Source: Marinomonas sp. SBI8L
GTDB taxonomy: Bacteria; Pseudomonadota; Gammaproteobacteria; Pseudomonadales; Marinomonadaceae
Direction: 5' to 3'
Assembly (NCBI RefSeq): GCF_001624705.1
Contig: NZ_JSEO01000004.1
Location: 1 to 64,000 of the forward strand
DNA: 64,000 nt
Under the pieces are notes generated by a model. That model did not search any database, had not been told where the DNA came from, and saw nothing but the letters and a program-made list of their open reading frames with translations. Below, one piece after another: positions 8,768-17,627 of the stretch. Each line of letters begins with the position of its first letter. Position 1 is the stretch's first letter. The translations under genes were made by a program, and so were the position numbers.

Positions 8768-10839
8768 ATTGCTTCCGCCTGTTGAACATATTCTTGTGAA
8801 GTGACTGAATGAGAGAGAGACTCGACATCTAAGATCATCGCGACACTGCCATCACCCATAATTGTTGCTCCAGCAACCCCAGGAACTCTTTTGTAATGCC
8901 TTTCTAAACTTTTAATAACAACTTGCTGTTGCCCAACAAGATCATCCACTAATAAGCCAAAACGCTTTTTAGCACTTTCAACTAACACGACAATGCCTTT
9001 AGAAGGGTCCTCAATCGCATTACTGACTGACAAACAACTACCTAAGGGGATGATTGGCCAGTACTCTCCACGCACCCATAACAAAGGTTCGTTTTTAATT
9101 AATCTGATTTGAGTTTGATCTGGCTGAATTGACTCAATGATATTAACGAGAGGAACAACGAAGATTTCACCCGCTACATCAACTGTCATACCATCGACAA
9201 TCGCCAAAGTTAGCGGTAAATGTATGTGAAAAGCGGTACCTTGGCCGGCTGTCGATTCAATTTCAATTCGGCCACCTAAAGATTCGATATTCCGCTTAAC
9301 CACGTCCATACCAACACCGCGGCCTGATACGTCAGTTACCTCAGCAGCAGTCGAAAAACCTGGTGCAAATATCAGATTCCAAACATCACTATCTTGGAAG
9401 TTTTTCTGTAACGGAATATTATTTTCAGCCGCTTTATTTAAGATTCTTTCACGATTAAGGCCCGCACCATCATCGATAATACTAATTAAAATAGATCCGC
9501 CCTTCTGCTGAGCTTTAAGCGTGATGGTTCCTTTTGCGGTTTTACCTGCTTTGGCTCTTTCTTCTGGCACTTCAATGCCATGGTCAATACTATTTCGAAC
9601 TAGGTGAGTTAAAGGGTCAGCCAATTTTTCAATCAAGCTTTTATCAATCTCAGTCGTTGCGCCTTCTAAATTGAGGTCTACTGTTTTATTGAGTTTGCTA
9701 GATAAATCCCTCACCAATCTCGGAAAGCGGTTAAACACAAACGAGATAGGAAGCATTCGAATAGACATGACAGCTTCTTGAATTTCTCGGGTATTCCTTT
9801 CAAGCTCGACTAAAGCGATGAGCATTTTTTCACTAACACCTTCATCCACTTCTTCTTCAATCATGGCAAGCATAGATTGAGTAATTACAAGCTCGCCGAC
9901 TAAATTGACTAAGGTGTCCACCTTAGATGTTTCGACTCGAATAGTGGAGGATTCTGGTGTTTTTTCTACAGGTTTAAGAGGCCTTCGAGCCGCTTTAACA
10001 GGTGTAGCCGCTGGTTTAGTTGTTGCAGGTACATCATTTGCTTTTGCTTCGACAACTTTAGCGTCATTAGCAACGGGGTTAGGAACACTCTTAACAACAG
10101 AGGCAACAGAATTAGAAGGCTCTTTTTCCTGGGAAGTAATTTCTGCAGGTGGCTCACTATTGTTACTTTGCACAACCTCTTTATCATCAGCTTTTGCTTT
10201 CTCCTCTAAAGCAGGTTCATCTTGATCAAAGAAGCCAAAACCCTCTTCATCGTCATTAGATTCTTCCTTAACGTCTTTATTCTCAACATCTTCGAAGAAC
10301 CCGAAGTCTTCGTCATCAGAAGCAGAGACTTTTGATGCCTGTGGATCTTCAAAAAAACCAAATTCTTCGACTTCCTCTTTGATAATGGGACTTTCAAAAA
10401 AGCCGAAATCCCCTTCATTATCAGACTCGTCTACTGGCTCATCTTCAGAAGTAACTTTAACGGCATCTTCTAAACGGCGAGTACTGGTACCGACTAGTTC
10501 CCAATCAATATCAGAATCATTTCGATAGCAGGCTAAAATCGACTTCAAGACGTCGATCATTTCGAGTAAAAGATCAACAATAGAAACAGATAATTTGATT
10601 GTTTGCTTACGGGCTCTATCGAGTAAGTTTTCCATTACATGAGTCAAGCCAGTTAACGCCTTAAAGCCAAAGATATCACTCCCACCTTTTATTGAGTGGG
10701 CAGCTCTAAACACGCTATTCAATGCTTCTGGATCTGGATCATTAAGATCTAGCTCCATCAACAAGTGCTCCATTTCATCAAGATGTTCCTGACTTTCTTC
10801 AAAGAAAACATCATTGAACTGACTCATATCGATAGTCAT
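8764..10839 (-). CDS. cheA: Chemotaxis histidine kinase CheA
   Basis: CheA autophosphorylates under receptor control and passes phosphate to CheY and CheB. The 691-residue protein has an HPt domain with phospho-accepting His48 (AAHSIKGGS), a long acidic linker, a dimerisation domain from about 300, the HATPase domain (HLVRNSIDHGIE and GRGVGMDVV motifs) and a C-terminal CheW-like domain. A clear P2 domain is not seen. Instead the linker carries four copies of an acidic-FGFF-acidic motif at residues 145-148, 160-163, 179-182 and 201-204, followed by an Ala/Pro/Lys-rich stretch. These repeats look like short linear docking sites, possibly replacing P2. It overlaps cheW by 4 bp. Confidence 0.96.
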   Translation of the reverse strand: MTIDMSQFNDVFFEESQEHLDEMEHLLMELDLNDPDPEALNSVFRAAHSIKGGSDIFGFKALTGLTHVMENLLDRARKQTIKLSVSIVDLLLEMIDVLKSILACYRNDSDIDWELVGTSTRRLEDAVKVTSEDEPVDESDNEGDFGFFESPIIKEEVEEFGFFEDPQASKVSASDDEDFGFFEDVENKDVKEESNDDEEGFGFFDQDEPALEEKAKADDKEVVQSNNSEPPAEITSQEKEPSNSVASVVKSVPNPVANDAKVVEAKANDVPATTKPAATPVKAARRPLKPVEKTPESSTIRVETSKVDTLVNLVGELVITQSMLAMIEEEVDEGVSEKMLIALVELERNTREIQEAVMSIRMLPISFVFNRFPRLVRDLSSKLNKTVDLNLEGATTEIDKSLIEKLADPLTHLVRNSIDHGIEVPEERAKAGKTAKGTITLKAQQKGGSILISIIDDGAGLNRERILNKAAENNIPLQKNFQDSDVWNLIFAPGFSTAAEVTDVSGRGVGMDVVKRNIESLGGRIEIESTAGQGTAFHIHLPLTLAIVDGMTVDVAGEIFVVPLVNIIESIQPDQTQIRLIKNEPLLWVRGEYWPIIPLGSCLSVSNAIEDPSKGIVVLVESAKKRFGLLVDDLVGQQQVVIKSLERHYKRVPGVAGATIMGDGSVAMILDVESLSHSVTSQEYVQQAEAI

Positions 10840-10852
10840 AAAACATCCCTGT

Positions 10853-11218
10853 TTAATTTAAAACTTTTGCAACAACCTGTAGGAGTTTTTTCGGATCAAA
10901 AGGTTTAACCATCCAGCCCGTTGCGCCAACAGCCTTGCCTTGTGCTTTCATAGCGTCACCAGCTTCTGTTGTTAGCATAATCAGTGGAGTGCGTTTATAG
11001 GCATCCAAGGCACGTAATGATTTAATTAAAGTTAAACCATCCATTCTCGGCATATTCTGATCGGTTAAGACAAAATCGAAACGTTTTGTCTTACAGAGGT
11101 CCAGTGCTTCTTTTCCATCTTTAGCAGAAGTCACTGTGTAACTTGCAGATTTTAATGTCGCTTCAATCATTTGCCTAACTGAGGCTGAATCATCAACAAT
11201 TAATAAATTATTGCTCAT
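10853..11218 (-). CDS. cheY: Chemotaxis response regulator CheY
   Basis: A single-domain receiver of 121 residues that accepts phosphate from CheA. Acidic pair D9/D10, phosphoacceptor D53 (LTDQNMP), the Thr in MLTTEAG and the Lys in VKPFDP are all present. The chosen ATG at 11218 is preceded by GGAGTGAG at a good distance; an in-frame ATG 42 bp further upstream would add a poorly conserved hydrophobic stretch and lacks such a site. It lies 13 bp before cheA, as in the che2 clusters of Pseudomonas. It may signal to something other than the flagellar motor, as proposed for that class. Confidence 0.95.
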   Translation of the reverse strand: MSNNLLIVDDSASVRQMIEATLKSASYTVTSAKDGKEALDLCKTKRFDFVLTDQNMPRMDGLTLIKSLRALDAYKRTPLIMLTTEAGDAMKAQGKAVGATGWMVKPFDPKKLLQVVAKVLN

Positions 11219-11326
11219 ATATATCTCACTCCATCGAAATAAAAAACACATATAATCCACAATGAAATTATATAAATAAGGTTAGATTCACATTTTAATT
11301 TTTGCCATTAATCATTGATGTTTTTA

Positions 11327-12469
11327 TTAAATTTTCTCGAAATCTATTACACAAATTGAAATATCATCATTTACAGGCATATTTCCTCTAAATGAATTGC
11401 TTTTATCCATAACGCTATCGACTAATACTTCAACCGAGGTTTTATTAATCACCTCAAAGACTCTCTGCTCACCAAACTCTTCACCCACTTTATTACACTG
11501 CTCTGTTAAACCATCGCTATACATGAATAAAAAGCCTTTTTTAGGCAAAGGCATAGTTAAAAAGTTAGTATCGAACTCCTTCTCACCTAAAATGCCAAGT
11601 GCCATATTTTCTGATTCTGCTTCTTTTTCTTTCATATTATTTTCGGCATAGATAAGCACTGTTGGCATACCACCATTCCATACCTTCAATTGCTGGCTAT
11701 AAAGGTCTAGCTCAATTAAAATCGCCGATATAAATCGGTCTGGAGGGATATAATCACCCAGTTTTGAATTTAACTCCTCAAGTACCATTTCAGCAGAGTG
11801 GCCTTTACTTATCATGGACTTAAAGATGGAAGCCAAGGGGAAAACACTGATTGCTGCCGCTAGGCCATGACCAGTAGCATCCGCTAATAAAATATAATGA
11901 GAACCTGAGGGTGACTGTGAGTGCAGTTGAATATCACCGCTAAAATTATCTGCGGAAAGAGTATAAGAGTGTAAGAAGTCGGGTTTATCTTCCTCGCCTA
12001 TCATATGGTTATATACATAATACGCGATACTTTCTTCAACTTTATGTTGATGCATAAGCTCACCTAAGAGCTTTGATTCCTCTTTTGATTTTTTCCTTTG
12101 CACATCATCATCAAGTATCTTCTTAACTTTACACCAGAAAAGCTTTAAGTTTAAAGGCTTGATAAAATAATCAGATATTCCAATTTTAAAATATTTATCA
12201 ATATTTTTTTCTTCTTCCTTGTCAGTAACAATAATGATGGGATACTTTGATGAAAACTCTAAAACAAAAGAAAACAAGGACTCATCACTTAACATGTCAT
12301 CATTAATAATGATCATAGAATAGTCTTTTGTCTTTTCCTTTAATTTTGCTTCAAAGAATGTATTAAAGACATTTAATTCAAAGTTATTACTTGAAAAAAC
12401 ATCATTCATTATAGAATCGACAGCATAATCATTACTTACAAGTAATAATTTAACGATTAAGTCATTCAT
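11327..12469 (-). CDS. PP2C (SpoIIE/RsbU-type) serine phosphatase with degenerate receiver
   Basis: Probably dephosphorylates the STAS protein encoded just upstream, as in bacterial partner-switching modules. Residues 1-120 have receiver-like order, but the usual Asp pair is SND and the phosphoacceptor position reads Asn (IINDDML), so it is probably not phosphorylated. The C-terminal PP2C/SpoIIE domain (about 180-380) keeps the metal-binding motifs DATGHG, YSDGLTEQ and NDDISI, so it should be active. ATG at 12469 has GAGTGAGA ahead of it and is preferred over a TTG at 12487 that would overlap the STAS gene. No RsbW-type kinase domain is fused or nearby. The partner controlled by the STAS protein is therefore unknown. 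Confidence 0.88.
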   Translation of the reverse strand: MNDLIVKLLLVSNDYAVDSIMNDVFSSNNFELNVFNTFFEAKLKEKTKDYSMIIINDDMLSDESLFSFVLEFSSKYPIIIVTDKEEEKNIDKYFKIGISDYFIKPLNLKLFWCKVKKILDDDVQRKKSKEESKLLGELMHQHKVEESIAYYVYNHMIGEEDKPDFLHSYTLSADNFSGDIQLHSQSPSGSHYILLADATGHGLAAAISVFPLASIFKSMISKGHSAEMVLEELNSKLGDYIPPDRFISAILIELDLYSQQLKVWNGGMPTVLIYAENNMKEKEAESENMALGILGEKEFDTNFLTMPLPKKGFLFMYSDGLTEQCNKVGEEFGEQRVFEVINKTSVEVLVDSVMDKSNSFRGNMPVNDDISICVIDFEKI

Positions 12470-12479
12470 ACTTAAAATC

Positions 12480-12764
12480 TCACTCAAAAGCGTATAGTTT
12501 TTGAAAATTAGCCATTTTCAATATCTCAGCTGTTTTTCCCGATACGTTTTTTACAGTTACTTTTTTATTGCATGCCTGAGCTTTTCTATATAATAAAACC
12601 ATCATTCCCAAGGCAGAACTATCAAGGTAGCTTACTCGGCTAAAATCAAGCACTATCTCAGAAACACTGGCATTTATAATTGAATCATCATATTTTTTCG
12701 TAAACTCCTTATGAAAACTAAAATCAAATTTATCGGGTAATGAGATTACATTGGTATCACTCAT
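12480..12764 (-). CDS. STAS-domain anti-sigma-factor-antagonist-like protein
   Basis: A 94-residue STAS protein of the SpoIIAA/RsbV type, a switch protein controlled by serine phosphorylation. The key loop SYLDSSALGM carries the conserved phosphorylatable Ser. The start at 12764 is chosen because AAAGGTGAT precedes it and the STAS fold begins there; longer reading through the upstream gene is out of frame with it. Gene order MCP-like, STAS, PP2C at the head of a che operon suggests a partner-switch attached to the chemosensory array, or a structural role in it. A cognate kinase and sigma factor are not in the window. Confidence 0.9.
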   Translation of the reverse strand: MSDTNVISLPDKFDFSFHKEFTKKYDDSIINASVSEIVLDFSRVSYLDSSALGMMVLLYRKAQACNKKVTVKNVSGKTAEILKMANFQKLYAFE

Positions 12765-12783
12765 AAAATAATCACCTTTTAAT

Positions 12784-13965
12784 TTAGAATAAATCAATTT
12801 CTCCACTTTCGATGTCAGTAGAAGAAACAGGGTTCCTTGCAGTATCTTGCCTTTGTTTAATTTTTTCAGCATAAGAGTGAACATCATTTTTAACAGACTC
12901 AAAGTCATTAAAGTTTAATGAACCAAGCTCTTTAGATAAGAAAGCCAAGGTCTCATTGGTAAAAGTAATATTCTGACTATTAATATCATCGAACTGTAGC
13001 GCTCTTATGGCGTTATGAATTGAATCTTCAAGCTGAGAAGAAATACCATCTAAGCGATCTGTTACCTCTTCATCCGACTCTGCTTTCTCGATGATTTTCT
13101 TCAGAGCATCTTGCATATAACGTTTAGAGTCCATGATATAAGTAACATCTTGAGAGGCTAGAATTTTAACCCCTTCAGACAAGTCTTCTATACGATTACA
13201 AATACTACTAATTTTTGATTGTATTGATTCACTGAACCCAGATGAGCGATTTGACAGAGCTCTTACCTCATCAGCTACAACAGCAAAACCTCTTCCAGCT
13301 TCTCCCGCTCTAGCGGCTTCAATCGCCGCATTTAGTGCCAATAAGTTTGTCTGGGAAGAGATTTGATCTATGTCTTTTAAAGCGGATACAACCAATGGCA
13401 ACTCTTCGGCAATGGTATTTACTTTTTGCAGCAATTCCATGGAAGAGGCAGACATTTCAACGGTTGTATTTATAAATTTAGATAGGGTTTTACCTGTATT
13501 ATCTGCAAATAGCTTCATTGCAGTACTGTATTGCTCATCCTGATTATCCTCACTTTTACCCACCTTAATTAAGGTTTGAATACACTCATTCTCTTCTTCC
13601 ATAAGTCGATTAAAATCAGCGAAAGATTCAGTTAAAAGCTCAACCGCCCCTTTTTGAGTTTCAAAAATACCATCAAGATTTGTTTGGCATTCTTGCAAAA
13701 CAGGGTGAATCTCTTGCACTAAGCCAAGCATGCCAGATTCACTTACCTCTTCATTACTCACTTCATTTACAGGGTTTTCTTCAGGCTCAGCTTCATTTTC
13801 ATCTGACACTTCAGAAGGAGGATTTTTGGTAAGAAAAAATTTCATTGAAACAACAGATATTAAGGTACTGACTACAACGGCTACATAGGTATAGCCAGTT
13901 GAAACCAAAGCAATGCCAGCAAGAAGTGCAACAACGACACCAAAAAGCATCTTCGCCCTATCCAT
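12784..13965 (-). CDS. Short membrane-anchored MCP-like signalling protein
   Basis: 393 residues. Two closely spaced transmembrane helices (about 7-27 and 29-47) with essentially no periplasmic loop are followed by an acidic stretch (about 50-75) and a methyl-accepting signalling domain with [18 protein letters not shown] and [12 protein letters not shown] motifs. There is no HAMP or sensor domain. It ends in GEIDLF, nearly the same as the GDIDLF end of CheD in the same operon. A strong AAGGAGGT site precedes the ATG. As the first gene of the operon it could be a scaffold or a cytoplasmic-signal receptor. Typical MCPs are longer, so a full receptor role is uncertain. Confidence 0.85.
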   Translation of the reverse strand: MDRAKMLFGVVVALLAGIALVSTGYTYVAVVVSTLISVVSMKFFLTKNPPSEVSDENEAEPEENPVNEVSNEEVSESGMLGLVQEIHPVLQECQTNLDGIFETQKGAVELLTESFADFNRLMEEENECIQTLIKVGKSEDNQDEQYSTAMKLFADNTGKTLSKFINTTVEMSASSMELLQKVNTIAEELPLVVSALKDIDQISSQTNLLALNAAIEAARAGEAGRGFAVVADEVRALSNRSSGFSESIQSKISSICNRIEDLSEGVKILASQDVTYIMDSKRYMQDALKKIIEKAESDEEVTDRLDGISSQLEDSIHNAIRALQFDDINSQNITFTNETLAFLSKELGSLNFNDFESVKNDVHSYAEKIKQRQDTARNPVSSTDIESGEIDLF

Positions 13966-14372
13966 GGAACCTCCTTAAAATTTTAAAACTCAATCGGTGA
14001 AATTAAATAAACAATTGATTTAATTAAGTTTTAAAACCAGTCCATAACAAATTAAATAGCCCAATTTCTCTTCGAAAATTTAAATATATACAATGAGGCA
14101 GTATAGATTGCATTTAAGATATATCCATTATCTCACCCTTAATTTTATTGAATAAATTAACCTCTGCGAGCACACCTCAAAGCCCATTAGGTAAACTCAC
14201 TATCTAATGAAAGCTCAAAAATAGTCTTAAATTAAGCGTAGCAGTAAAGGCAAAAAGTAAAAGTGAGGAGACCTAAAAAGTGTTAATTTTTGTCATAAAA
14301 GACAATGAGATTAAAATGATAATCTCCTAGGAAGGTTTAAATCACTCATCATCTTGTAAGGCGAGAAAATTA
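13966..14372. other. Gene-free region upstream of the chemotaxis operon
   Basis: 407 bp, AT-rich, without a convincing reading frame. It should hold the promoter of the chemotaxis operon, whose RBS is at about 13966-13978, and the 3' end of the transcript from the permease gene at 14373. I found no clear sigma28 or sigma54 consensus and no strong terminator hairpin. Confidence 0.5.
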
Positions 14373-15119
14373 TTATTCATAAAATGTTAGTAAACTTTTG
14401 CTAATAATAATGAAGGCTGAAAATATCGATAAAAAAATGATACTTTTTTTACTAGGTGAGATCACCGCAAAAAGTTTATACCTTGATAGTAAAAAACCTA
14501 TCAACACACCCGGCATCATTTTCACACTCAGTACAAAGGCTTGCAGGCTAAGCTCTCCAGCTAAAGCTAGCAAAAGAATAGAAATAGGTGTGCCAATTAA
14601 AAAAAAGCTGATCAAAGCCTTACGCGTATTAACTGGCGATTCATTTTGATAAATAAGCGCCATAATCGGCCCGCCGATAGACGTAATAGTGCCAGAAAAG
14701 CCTGAAAAGAAACCCGCTAAAAACAGGTTTCTAGCGTTTAAAGGAATGGATAATTTTATAAAAGAAAGTAGCGAAGCAAACAAAAGGCTCACCCCGATAG
14801 CCATACCAAGTAGCCATTGGGGGAGGTAAATAAGGATGACAACACCGAACCAAGAACCGGGAAAGCGAGCAGCGATAGCAGGTAAAACTATTTTGAGAGA
14901 TAAGCTTTGTTTTTCGCTAAAGAACAATAAAAGAGACAAGGTAAAGCCCAAAATTAAAATAGGGCCAGGCATGTAGCTTTCATTGATAATGAAAAGTAGA
15001 GGCGCACTTAAAAGCGCAAAACCAATCCCTATCCTTGCTTGAACAAGAATGCCCAAGATCACAATCGCTAAGGATAAAAGGTCAATAGTACTATAAGCAA
15101 AAACAGAAAAAGGGAGCAT
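14373..15119 (-). CDS. TauE/SafE-family sulfite exporter-like permease
   Basis: A 248-residue integral membrane protein with about eight hydrophobic segments and the two family half-motifs, one in LVQARIGIGFALLSAP and the other in GFFSGFSGTITSIGGP. Family members export sulfite, sulfoacetate or related organosulfur anions, but substrate cannot be read from sequence. Its predicted start at 15119 lies in the loop of a hairpin (15104-15133) that also contains its RBS, so translation may be controlled by that structure. It follows the DUF3726-like gene by 37 bp, probably beyond a terminator. A second, different TauE/SafE gene is at 57983. Confidence 0.85.
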   Translation of the reverse strand: MLPFSVFAYSTIDLLSLAIVILGILVQARIGIGFALLSAPLLFIINESYMPGPILILGFTLSLLLFFSEKQSLSLKIVLPAIAARFPGSWFGVVILIYLPQWLLGMAIGVSLLFASLLSFIKLSIPLNARNLFLAGFFSGFSGTITSIGGPIMALIYQNESPVNTRKALISFFLIGTPISILLLALAGELSLQAFVLSVKMMPGVLIGFLLSRYKLFAVISPSKKSIIFLSIFSAFIIISKSLLTFYE

Positions 15120-15133
15120 TTAACTCCCTTTTC
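15104..15133 (-). terminator. Hairpin at start of permease gene (terminator and/or RBS-sequestering)
   Basis: ACAGAAAA-GGGAG and its complement pair around a 7-nt loop with one bulged base, and the minus strand continues through a T-run. The loop holds the ATG of the permease gene, and the stem holds its AAGGGAG Shine-Dalgarno paired with CTCCC of codons 2-3. It could end the transcript of the upstream pair of genes, block permease translation, or both. Confidence 0.6.
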
Positions 15134-15156
15134 TGTGGTTTATAGACAGACTCAGT

Positions 15157-15906
15157 TTAACTTGCACCAGCACCCTGTCTTGACTGTTCAGAGTTCTCTA
15201 CCAAAACAGCCGCACCGATCTGATTGATTTCTTGCCAAAGTTTTTCATCGATTTCGATACCATTATCTATGGTCTTCTCTTTCTCTTTCGCAATCTCTTT
15301 CGCACTCATATGGAATCGAGTTTGATGATCATTTGAGTTTTGCAAAGAAGAAGTTAAATCAACTCGAGAACTACAAATAATGGTCAATGCTTGCTTGTCC
15401 TGCTCATTGCTCTCAAGATTAGTCACAGCTTGGCTAAAAGAAGGGTAACGCGCACCAGCATTAATAGCAGCCGTATATTCAGTTACCACGTCCGATCCAT
15501 TGCGCCAGTAAGCCACCACACTGATACCACGACGGCCACAATCAGTCAGTGCTTTTAGTATGAACTTACGGTTATGACAATTGTGTACACTAATAGTCGC
15601 AATACCACATTCAAGTGCCTTTGCATGGGCTAGATCAACCGCTGAAGCAATACAGTTCAGCGCACTTCGGCCATGGCTATCAATAGTAGCGGAGGTGCTA
15701 TCTTCATAGATGACGGTACTCATATCCTTATATCTATCTTCTTTAATATAAGGCAAGGTTCTTTGTAATTCTTGCAGTCCATTTAAGCCATGCTTTTCTA
15801 GCCATAGGATCATGTTGGCAGCATCTTCGTAATTACCAACAAAATAGTTAGCCGCTTCAAAGCAACGTCGTAAAGCCGCTTTCAACTCATTCATAGAAAC
15901 ATGCAT
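15157..15906 (-). CDS. DUF3726-like protein of unknown function
   Basis: About 249 residues, soluble, no signal peptide. The start (MHVSMNELKAALRRC...) resembles DUF3726 proteins as I remember them; that is recall, not a search. The middle has an IDSHGRSAL then AHAKALECGIA then VHNCHN pattern that is reminiscent of the Ldh_2-type (sulfolactate/malate) dehydrogenase fold, again only a resemblance. The C-terminal 40 residues are polar. ATG at 15906 overlaps the stop of the upstream 573-residue gene by one base (TAATG), so the two are translationally coupled and probably work together. It belongs to the LysR-dehydrogenase locus by position. Confidence 0.65.
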   Translation of the reverse strand: MHVSMNELKAALRRCFEAANYFVGNYEDAANMILWLEKHGLNGLQELQRTLPYIKEDRYKDMSTVIYEDSTSATIDSHGRSALNCIASAVDLAHAKALECGIATISVHNCHNRKFILKALTDCGRRGISVVAYWRNGSDVVTEYTAAINAGARYPSFSQAVTNLESNEQDKQALTIICSSRVDLTSSLQNSNDHQTRFHMSAKEIAKEKEKTIDNGIEIDEKLWQEINQIGAAVLVENSEQSRQGAGAS

Positions 15907-17627
15907 TAGACATTCTCCTCTGCTTTTGGCGCCAATGGCATAAACCAATCATCATTAAAACTAGTCCCAATATCTTCTAATAAAGGTGCGCCTTGAAACA
16001 TGGTATTTCGCACCCAAAGTTTGGATCTAGGATCAAATTTACTCACCCCAAAGAAGGCAAGTTTGGCTCTTAGCAAATGCATAGGAAGTACATTTTTATC
16101 AAGCAAGTTAGCCTGAATATCACCATAAACACAACGGTTCATACTTTGAATACGTCTAACAATGCCTCTCAATTTAGGCTTAGTAACCATAAAACGAGCG
16201 GTTGAATGTTCTGGGAATTCATTAATATATTCGCACAGCTGGTCATAGCATTTACGTACGGCATAACCCACACCTAATGCCATTTGTTTATCTTTCCCTT
16301 TTTCGGTCGCCGCTTGACCTAATCTTGGCTCCATCTTCTCTTCTGATCTGTACCAGAAAATATCTCTAGAACCACTTTCACTAAAGTCTATTTTCAGTGC
16401 CCATGCATAACGAGTTTCAATCACCTGTTTAAGTGTTTGCAGCGGCATAACTGGGTCTAGATCTAAAAACTCTTCAGAACCATGATAGCCCTCTAAGTCG
16501 TCAACCAACTCAGGGTGAAGCTCTAATAACAAAGAGACTAGAAGCTCTTGCCCTTGCAAAGAGCAAGCCTCTTCACTCCAAACAATCAAGCTATTCCAGC
16601 TGTCTACACCAAGGTCAAGACGTGCTTTTAGCTGTTCAAGATCTGCCAAAACAGCAATATTATTGTTTGTTTGCCACTCGTCTTCCGTTTCTGTTTCAGC
16701 CATATGGCTTTGTACACGGCTGATTAAACGCTCTAGCTTCTCTTTTGCATTTTCATCATAAAGCCCAAGCAACCTCACTCTTGCTAAAGCAAGCTCACGC
16801 ATCTCAACCCATTGGTTAATTAATAGAGGATGGTTCATGAGATAGGGCGCCATGCCTAAACCTGTTGAGTTACCAATACCAAAGTAGCGCTTAATTTCTG
16901 GTTTCATTGGGTTATAAGTCGCTGGCGTACGTTTTTCAGCAATATGCTCAGCTTGGAACAAACTAAAATTTCTCAACATGAAGCACACGAACATTTCTGC
17001 CGAGAAAGGTCGCGCAAAATCAGGCCAGCGAGTAGATACCTTCTCCCAATCCGCCATGCCTAATTTACCACTGCCGTAAACAGCCGTTGTACGATATAAA
17101 TAGCCCACTTTAGCTATCTTATTAATGTCCGGCTGACCGCCGTTCGCTAATTGATCAACAACGTATTCAAAGTTACGTGCACTTCGGTTAGCACGTGATA
17201 AGACAAAGACACGGGAATCAACTCGACCCGCTTCTTGTTTAGGGACATTTTGGCGCAAGCTTTCAACGTAAACCTCATCCACTTTACCAGCAACCAGCGC
17301 CATTGTGAGATCCCATTTTGAAGCGATTACCCTATCATTTCTCTCATCTGGAGACAGATAATCAGAAAAGATAACAAAGCTAAACAGGTCATGAGGTGTT
17401 TGAATTTCATAAATAGCCGTACCATAGCCCTCGTCATTTAAAGACATGGTCGTCATATTTATCTGCCAACGCTCGCGCATCACATGGCGAACCAAGATGC
17501 GCATAAAGCTTAATCGGCTTTGATGCATAGCACCTAATCGCTCCAAATCCATTACCTGGTCGATAGGCCGAAGTGGCAACGCATTATTTCCTCTTAACGA
17601 GGAGTCAATCGCGGCGGGCGTGGTCAT
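15906..17627 (-). CDS. Unknown conserved-looking cytoplasmic protein
   Basis: I do not recognise this 573-residue protein. It has no signal peptide or transmembrane segment. Notable stretches are YRTTAVYGSGKLGMADWE (about 200), RYFGIGNSTGLGMAPYL (about 265) and a Trp-rich EEWQTNNNIAV region. The glycine-rich IGNSTGLGM segment could bind a nucleotide, but this is a guess. ATG at 17627 with an AGAGAG site upstream is preferred over GTG at 17636. It is coupled to the DUF3726-like gene by a one-base overlap and lies next to a LysR gene transcribed in the same direction. The pair may form an enzyme complex in the same pathway as the dehydrogenase and BCCT carrier on the other side of that regulator. 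Confidence 0.65.
   Translation of the reverse strand: MTTPAAIDSSLRGNNALPLRPIDQVMDLERLGAMHQSRLSFMRILVRHVMRERWQINMTTMSLNDEGYGTAIYEIQTPHDLFSFVIFSDYLSPDERNDRVIASKWDLTMALVAGKVDEVYVESLRQNVPKQEAGRVDSRVFVLSRANRSARNFEYVVDQLANGGQPDINKIAKVGYLYRTTAVYGSGKLGMADWEKVSTRWPDFARPFSAEMFVCFMLRNFSLFQAEHIAEKRTPATYNPMKPEIKRYFGIGNSTGLGMAPYLMNHPLLINQWVEMRELALARVRLLGLYDENAKEKLERLISRVQSHMAETETEDEWQTNNNIAVLADLEQLKARLDLGVDSWNSLIVWSEEACSLQGQELLVSLLLELHPELVDDLEGYHGSEEFLDLDPVMPLQTLKQVIETRYAWALKIDFSESGSRDIFWYRSEEKMEPRLGQAATEKGKDKQMALGVGYAVRKCYDQLCEYINEFPEHSTARFMVTKPKLRGIVRRIQSMNRCVYGDIQANLLDKNVLPMHLLRAKLAFFGVSKFDPRSKLWVRNTMFQGAPLLEDIGTSFNDDWFMPLAPKAEENV

Noticed and set aside
9905-10418. Long open frames opposite and in other frames over cheA linker
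   Set aside because: They are shadows caused by the biased composition of the acidic and Ala/Pro-rich linker of CheA.
13966-14372. sigma28 or sigma54 promoter for the chemotaxis operon
   Set aside because: No pair of boxes matched either consensus well enough.
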